DNA of 64,000 bases from Ehretia macrophylla. Taxonomy: Eukaryota; Streptophyta; Magnoliopsida; Boraginales; Ehretiaceae. How positions within the stretch are numbered: the first letter of the stretch is position 1; the number at the start of each line of letters is the position of its first letter. Location of the stretch: assembly GCA_037974665.1 (NCBI GenBank), contig CM075765.1:59918247-59982246 (forward strand). Reading direction: 5' to 3'. The notes under the pieces are model-generated. The model saw only the letters and a list, made by a program, of their open reading frames with translations. It was not told the origin of the DNA and made no database searches. Positions 59,390 through 64,000 of this stretch are shown piece by piece. The position numbers were made by a program, and so were the translations under genes.

Positions 59390-59455
59390 TCCTCTCCCTA
59401 TCGGTCGAGCGTCTACCTTCCTCTCCTTATCAATCGAGTTACTTCATACCTTTAT
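59390..59455 (-). repeat. Dispersed mitochondrial repeat, copy C
   Basis: Reverse orientation; plus strand reads CCTCTCCCTATCGGTCGAGC, then GTCTACCTTCCTCTCCTTAT and a CGAGTTACTTCATACC end. It is closest to copy D. Confidence 0.75.
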
Positions 59456-62400
59456 TTGAATTGGTTTTAACTCAGAATAAGAAGGATTTTAGAAATGAAA
59501 CTTGAAGCGGAAGATACAGTGCATAGTACAGAGCGGATAGACAAGGGGCCGAAGGGACAGACTTGCCGAAAAGCCATTACGTCCTAACACTAGTCTCTTC
59601 CCTTAGTCCCTAAAGTGGTCTAAGCTAGTAAACCTCGATAATTATATTAGAGAGGAATCTTCTTTACTCCTCTTTTAGTCAAGATAGGTAGTCCTCCGCC
59701 CAATAGAGATTAGCAAGAGTGTGGATCAAAATGATCCTGCGAAGCCAGTACCCATAGGGTGTCAATCTGGCTCTAGCTTGAGGAGTGGAAAGGCAGCCGA
59801 AGAACAGTAGGGATACCCTCTTTTATCATAACATTGAAAACTCCGAAAGCAGTCTAGAAGTCCATTCCGTACCTTGAATAGACTTTGTTTGCCTATCCAC
59901 TATTAATGGCATTCGTGTTCAAGTCTCCAGTGCTATTGAATTAGAAGCAAAGAAGAGAAATAAAAGTAGCTCTTAGAAAGGTAACTGAATGCGTAAGCAC
60001 TGTCAAAGTCAAAGCTATGGGTCTTTGTTGATGAATGCTTATCCCCTGTTATCCCTTTCAACTTCTCATCTCAGATGTCCACTTGAGAGTTCCATCCTCC
60101 CCGGTACTTGGCTCTTTCCTGGTTTTAGGTTATCAAGAATTGAATTAGAGCAAAGAAGATCCATTGAATCTGCATCCTTTCACTCCACTGCTATTGAATT
60201 AGTTGTTCTATCTTTTGACATAAAATAGGTTGTTTCGCTATAATAAGATATTATATAAGGGCTTGTTAAGTAACTTCTTGCACTAGGAGAAGGACATAAC
60301 CAGAATCAGATTGATGGCAGAGAATGCGCAAAGTGACAAATGTGAGAATCAGCTGTAGTAGGGCTTTGAACAAAAGTGAATAGTGACTCACTTGACTGAA
60401 GGGAAGCATCACCATTCTTCTTACTATACCAATACAAGCTGCTTGAGAATCAGTTGTGGGACTTTCGTTTGAAGGGCTTCTTTTACCTTTCAGGTTTTTA
60501 TCTCATCTTGTCGGGCTAAGAGATGAAGGTCTTGAGTTATTGCTGTGCCCCTAAGTGAATAAGATCTTTTGTCGATACTTGATCACCAGTTAAATTGAAA
60601 AATGAATGGGAAAGTATGATCTATCTCTTTAAAGTAGGGGAATCGAAGGATGTCATTTGGGCTAAAGATAGTCGACATAAGGAAGAGGGGGGAATGGGAA
60701 GAGAGACGAACTAATCGAATGAGACAGAATGAACCAATTATTTGAAGCACGGCAACCAAGAGTCACTCGTCGAAAGATTGATTGACCAGGAAGACAAGCA
60801 GAAAGAAATCCCAATAAGGAAAGCTCTCTCTGTCGCAATAGAAATTGAGAATGGAGGTGACTTCGCTACCCCTATTAAGTTAGCATTCCTTGCTTGCCTG
60901 CCTTGGAAACATAGACTTGACCTGCTCCTGGGCAAGAGTGAGAGACAAGAGCTTCCTCTGTATAAAATATCATCCTATTTTTCTCACCCTGGGGGTGAAA
61001 GAGCAAACTGTCGTTTAAGGTGAAGAAGATTCATTGCATTGCCTTCCTTGACTTAGTGAAATTCTTCCTTCTCGAGACCTTGGGTTCCTTCATTCCCTTA
61101 AGCCAAATCGCTTTCCATCTTTATGGCATCTCCTTTCAATGTCAGCTGGATTGCCTAGCTGATTGTTAGTTTGATTTTCACTAAATCAAAAAGTTGATTA
61201 TGAGGTCATAGAACGCTTGGCTCTTGACGGCCTTTGATCTAATACTCTTGATATTGAACTCCCCTATGAAGAATAAGTTGTTGTTGCAGAGAAAGATGAG
61301 AACTGGACAATAACATTTGATGGCACCTCCACCACTACTGGGGGAGGTGCAAGAGTCATCTTAACTTATCCCACAAGATAGACAAATTTCCTTCTCTTGC
61401 AAGCAAGATGGATTGCTTGATTAGCTTGCCTAGCCTGATCAAAAGAGCCATCACAACTGATAAAACAAAAATGAAATAGTTAATATACTACATTGCTAGC
61501 TCCTCGTAAAGCTACTCCTGAAAGGCAGATAGCTACATCTTTTAGGGATAGGAATTCATTCATGGGTAGCTCCTGGTTCGATGATGTGCGGGTCTCCGCC
61601 CCTTCTATTACTAGGGATTCGTATCCGCAGTTTGAATCTACTTCTCAGTGGTTGAAGGCACTTTGGCAGTCGTCATTCCATTCCCGTTAGTTGTAGGTGC
61701 TCGTTCTATTCTAAGTCATTCCACGCTCAAACCTCTAATCCACTCTTTCACCAGCTAATCCATGAGGAAGTTGACTTCGCCAACGTGCTAATCCCTAGAT
61801 CTTAGAGATTTCCACCTCGATTTTATGGTTGTAAAAACTATCCACTTTAGGCGGTAACCATACGAACACGACCTCTTGACCTCTTGTCTTGGGTTGAGAG
61901 AGCCTTGAATTGCTTTCGGCGAGGAACTTTCTCTCTTAAAGATGGTCTTCCAGGCCAGACACTTTCCTCATTAAAAAGCAAAATCACAACAGTCTTATTT
62001 CGTGCTTAGGAGGGCATAGACCCTAGGGCAATCACTCTTTAATAAGGTGCTCTGGGGAAGGAGGTGCATTGACCTTGTCAGTTCATAACCATTTCTTGTC
62101 CAGGGGGGACTTGGGCAAAAAACATCTTTGGGCGTAGGGAAACCCTTTGTTCGTTCATCGCTAGTCTATTGTATTCTTAATCGCATTTTTCTCTGTGTGG
62201 CTATAGGCTCGAAGACCTATGCGTCCGCAACTAATGAATCTGATGCCATTTATTCAGTTGTAATGCTAGCGAAAGGCTTTAAACGAATCCCTAACTTAAA
62301 GGGAATGAGAATAAACTGACTTTCTTTTCCTAGTGCAATCAGTTCTTGCACAAGACAATCCTGATTCAATTCCTGAAAACGTAACACTAGCAGTTTTTTA

Positions 62401-63387
62401 TGGGCATGTCCTTGCGACTGAGATGAGTACCTAACTTCCTTCCTGGGCATTAATGCACCCAAAAATCCACTTTGGTTACATTTCATTCCGAGTCTCAAGG
62501 CCCTTAATTTTCCTATGGGTGTCTGCCCTTTGGAAAATCCACTTCTCGGGAGTTGTACATATGGGCGAATCGTAGGTTCAAAAAGTAAACTGGTTAATGG
62601 GTACCCGACCCTAGGCTTTAAACTCTAGCTAATGGGTCCCTTTCCTATGATAGATAACTTCGAGCCCCCTATTCGTCCACTTTTCTATAACTCTATCCCA
62701 TGACATGTCGGAAGTCATATTATTGCTTACGCCTTACGCAGATATCGTCATCGCTCTCATAGAGGGCTTCGTTCACTCTATACGTTAAGAAGCTACTATT
62801 TGTAGCTTATCCAACTAATTTTCATTCTTTTCTTTATCACCTACTCTTTTGTATATAGAAATAAATGAATAAAACCATAGGAAAGGATAGTTATAGTGAA
62901 ATAGGAACTGTAAGAGATCCTTACGAAGCTTCTTTTGTTATGATCGCCTTTCTTCGCTTCTAAAGATGGACAGAACTCTCTTTCACCCAAACCTGGGGCG
63001 GGTGGTTTAATGTTGACACCTTAAATATCATACCTTTCATTCTACGTAGCTGAGTCCGCTCGTTCACAAAAGGATGCCTCGTCTTGGGATTCCCATTCTC
63101 CTTTCTTTCGTTAGCCAACCGGGTCATGAATGAAAGCAACAACCCTTATTCAGGAGTTGAGTAAAGACCTGCAAATTCACCTAAGCCCTTTCCTGGATCT
63201 TTCTGCTAATGCACCACTAAAGTTGTTAGGTTATGAAGAAGCTATTTGACTGCCCTACCTACTTTCTTTCTGTTAAGCTAAAGGCTTACCATCAGAAGCT
63301 GACGAGAATAAAGGCGATCGAGCGGCGGTATCGATTAGCAAGCCAGGCCTTCCCTCCGGGTAGTCAAAGCGAAAAAAAAAATTCCTT
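59456..63387. other. NUMT spacer, 3.9 kb, no gene recognised
   Basis: Frames of 60-93 codons, overlapping and without family signatures; no tRNA-like fold noticed. Confidence 0.4.
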
Positions 63388-63455
63388 ATCCACCCTCTCC
63401 CTATCAGTCGAGCTTCTACCTTCCTCTCCTTATCAGTCGAGTTACATCATACCTT
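63388..63455 (-). repeat. Dispersed mitochondrial repeat, copy D
   Basis: Plus strand reads CCTCTCCCTATCAGTCGAGC, then TTCTACCTTCCTCTCCTTAT and CAGTCGAGTTACATCATACC, parallel to copy C. Confidence 0.75.
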
Positions 63456-63787
63456 TAACCCCGAAAACCTTCGCTTGCTTGGAGGCTCACGCAACACAAC
63501 CGGTGAGCAGAGCCAAGCCCAACCATTACAGTCAGGAGAAGCGCGGGCGGATAGAAATGCCTATAGATGTGGTAGGCGAGGGTAGCTTGCTGACAGCATG
63601 TATGGTAGTCTTTTGTTTGATGAGAACGAGAACGGCAATTGACTACAACCTTTTTCGGCCTATTGGGTGGGGGCAACTGGAGGAAGAAAACACGGGGAAA
63701 AGCAAAGGGCAGAGCTTCGAGTGAGTTGTTAGGGTTGTCGAAGAGAAAAGAATCAAGTCACTCAAAGCTCCTCTGGTGCACCCTAGC
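63456..63787. other. Last NUMT segment before E4
   Basis: Part of a 163-codon plus-strand frame (63233-63724) without recognised domain; probably chance. The sequence meets an LTR at 63788. Confidence 0.4.
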
Positions 63788-64000
63788 TGTCACGCCCTAA
63801 CTCGACCCCTCCTACAATCAGTCAGGACGCAACGGAATTTCCGCAGTATAACGACAGTAATTAAGATACCGAGGCTCTAAGCCACCCTCATTAAAACATC
63901 ATACACCAAACTCCACAACTATACAACAAACAACTCCTCAATTAAAAACAACAACATACAACATAATCATATTATACAATGATCATTCTTTCATTATACG
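63788..64000 (-). repeat. E4: start of another Gypsy LTR, cut by the window edge
   Basis: Begins TGTCACGCC and follows the E3 LTR (31019 onward) closely, with shared details such as ACCCCTCCTACAAT and GATACCGAGGCTCTAA that E1 and E2 lack. Orientation is as for E1-E3. Whether it is a 3' LTR or a solo LTR cannot be seen. Confidence 0.88.

Larger units (their letters stand above)
33460..63787. other. Nuclear copy of plant mitochondrial DNA (NUMT), interrupted by N2
   Basis: The block holds mitochondrial rrn18, rrn5, trnK(UUU), a trnF-like sequence, ccmB and rpl10. It also has four copies of a mitochondrial-style dispersed repeat spread from 35.8 to 63.5 kb, which ties the whole block together. 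Both protein genes are broken and rrn18 differs from the canonical plant mitochondrial gene at many sites, often G-to-A or C-to-T at former CG. Together with flanking nested Gypsy elements this argues for a nuclear insertion, not a mitochondrial chromosome. Without N2 and one target copy it is about 25.4 kb. It may continue beyond E3 and E4. Confidence 0.88.

Noticed and set aside
63233-63724. 163-codon frame near the right end of the mitochondrial block
   Set aside because: It runs through dispersed repeat copy D and has no domain; probably chance.
33460-63787. The window could be a mitochondrial chromosome with nuclear-derived retrotransposons
   Set aside because: Broken ccmB and rpl10, altered rrn18, nested full-length elements with target duplications and a second element inside the block fit nuclear DNA much better.

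Overview
The window is plant nuclear heterochromatin, most likely eudicot. Two things show this. There is a nest of long-LTR Ty3/Gypsy retrotransposons with intact 5-bp target duplications (1-33459, and a new LTR from 63788). There is also a decayed block of plant mitochondrial DNA (33460-63787) carrying rrn18, rrn5, trnK(UUU), a trnF-like sequence, ccmB and rpl10. ccmB and rpl10 have lost their reading frames, and the substitutions I can judge lean to C-to-T/G-to-A, as expected for methylated nuclear copies. I see no working single-copy gene; intact ORFs belong only to a retrotransposon.

Layout. E2 (minus strand) spans 1-27216 and is split by three later insertions. E1 (1745-11424, minus) is a nearly complete element of the same family with duplication cggac. 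N1 (13919-19980, plus) has two 2482-bp LTRs, a non-coding 1.1-kb interior and duplication ggtac. S1 (22126-24595, minus) is a solo LTR of the N1 family with duplication acata. E2 itself sits in an LTR of E3, whose visible part is 27217-33459 (minus). E3 keeps a gag remnant but has a repeat array where pol should be. The mitochondrial block follows and is broken by N2 (49432-54383, plus), which has 2.14-kb LTRs, a 673-bp interior and duplication acgag. The right edge is the first 213 bp of another LTR, E4, resembling that of E3.

How the parts fit. E1 encodes Gag with protease, and Pol with reverse transcriptase, RNase H, integrase and a chromodomain-like tail; a 1-nt deletion separates the two frames. 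N1, N2 and E3 lack pol and would need proteins in trans. Although their LTR bodies differ, all five elements share cis-acting ends: an initiator-Met primer site, a leader hairpin, similar LTR termini, and an 18-nt inverted repeat placed exactly 18 nt from the 3' LTR. The hairpins show compensatory base changes between elements. I consider this shared end architecture, together with a degenerate GGTATTCT-type array found only in the three pol-less elements, the most interesting signal here.

Relative age. E1 and N1 have LTR pairs that differ by about 1% by eye and are youngest. E2 is older (stop codons), and E3 is older than E2 because it hosts it. N2 LTRs differ by several percent. The mitochondrial insertion predates N2, and predates E3 and E4 if those two inserted into it.
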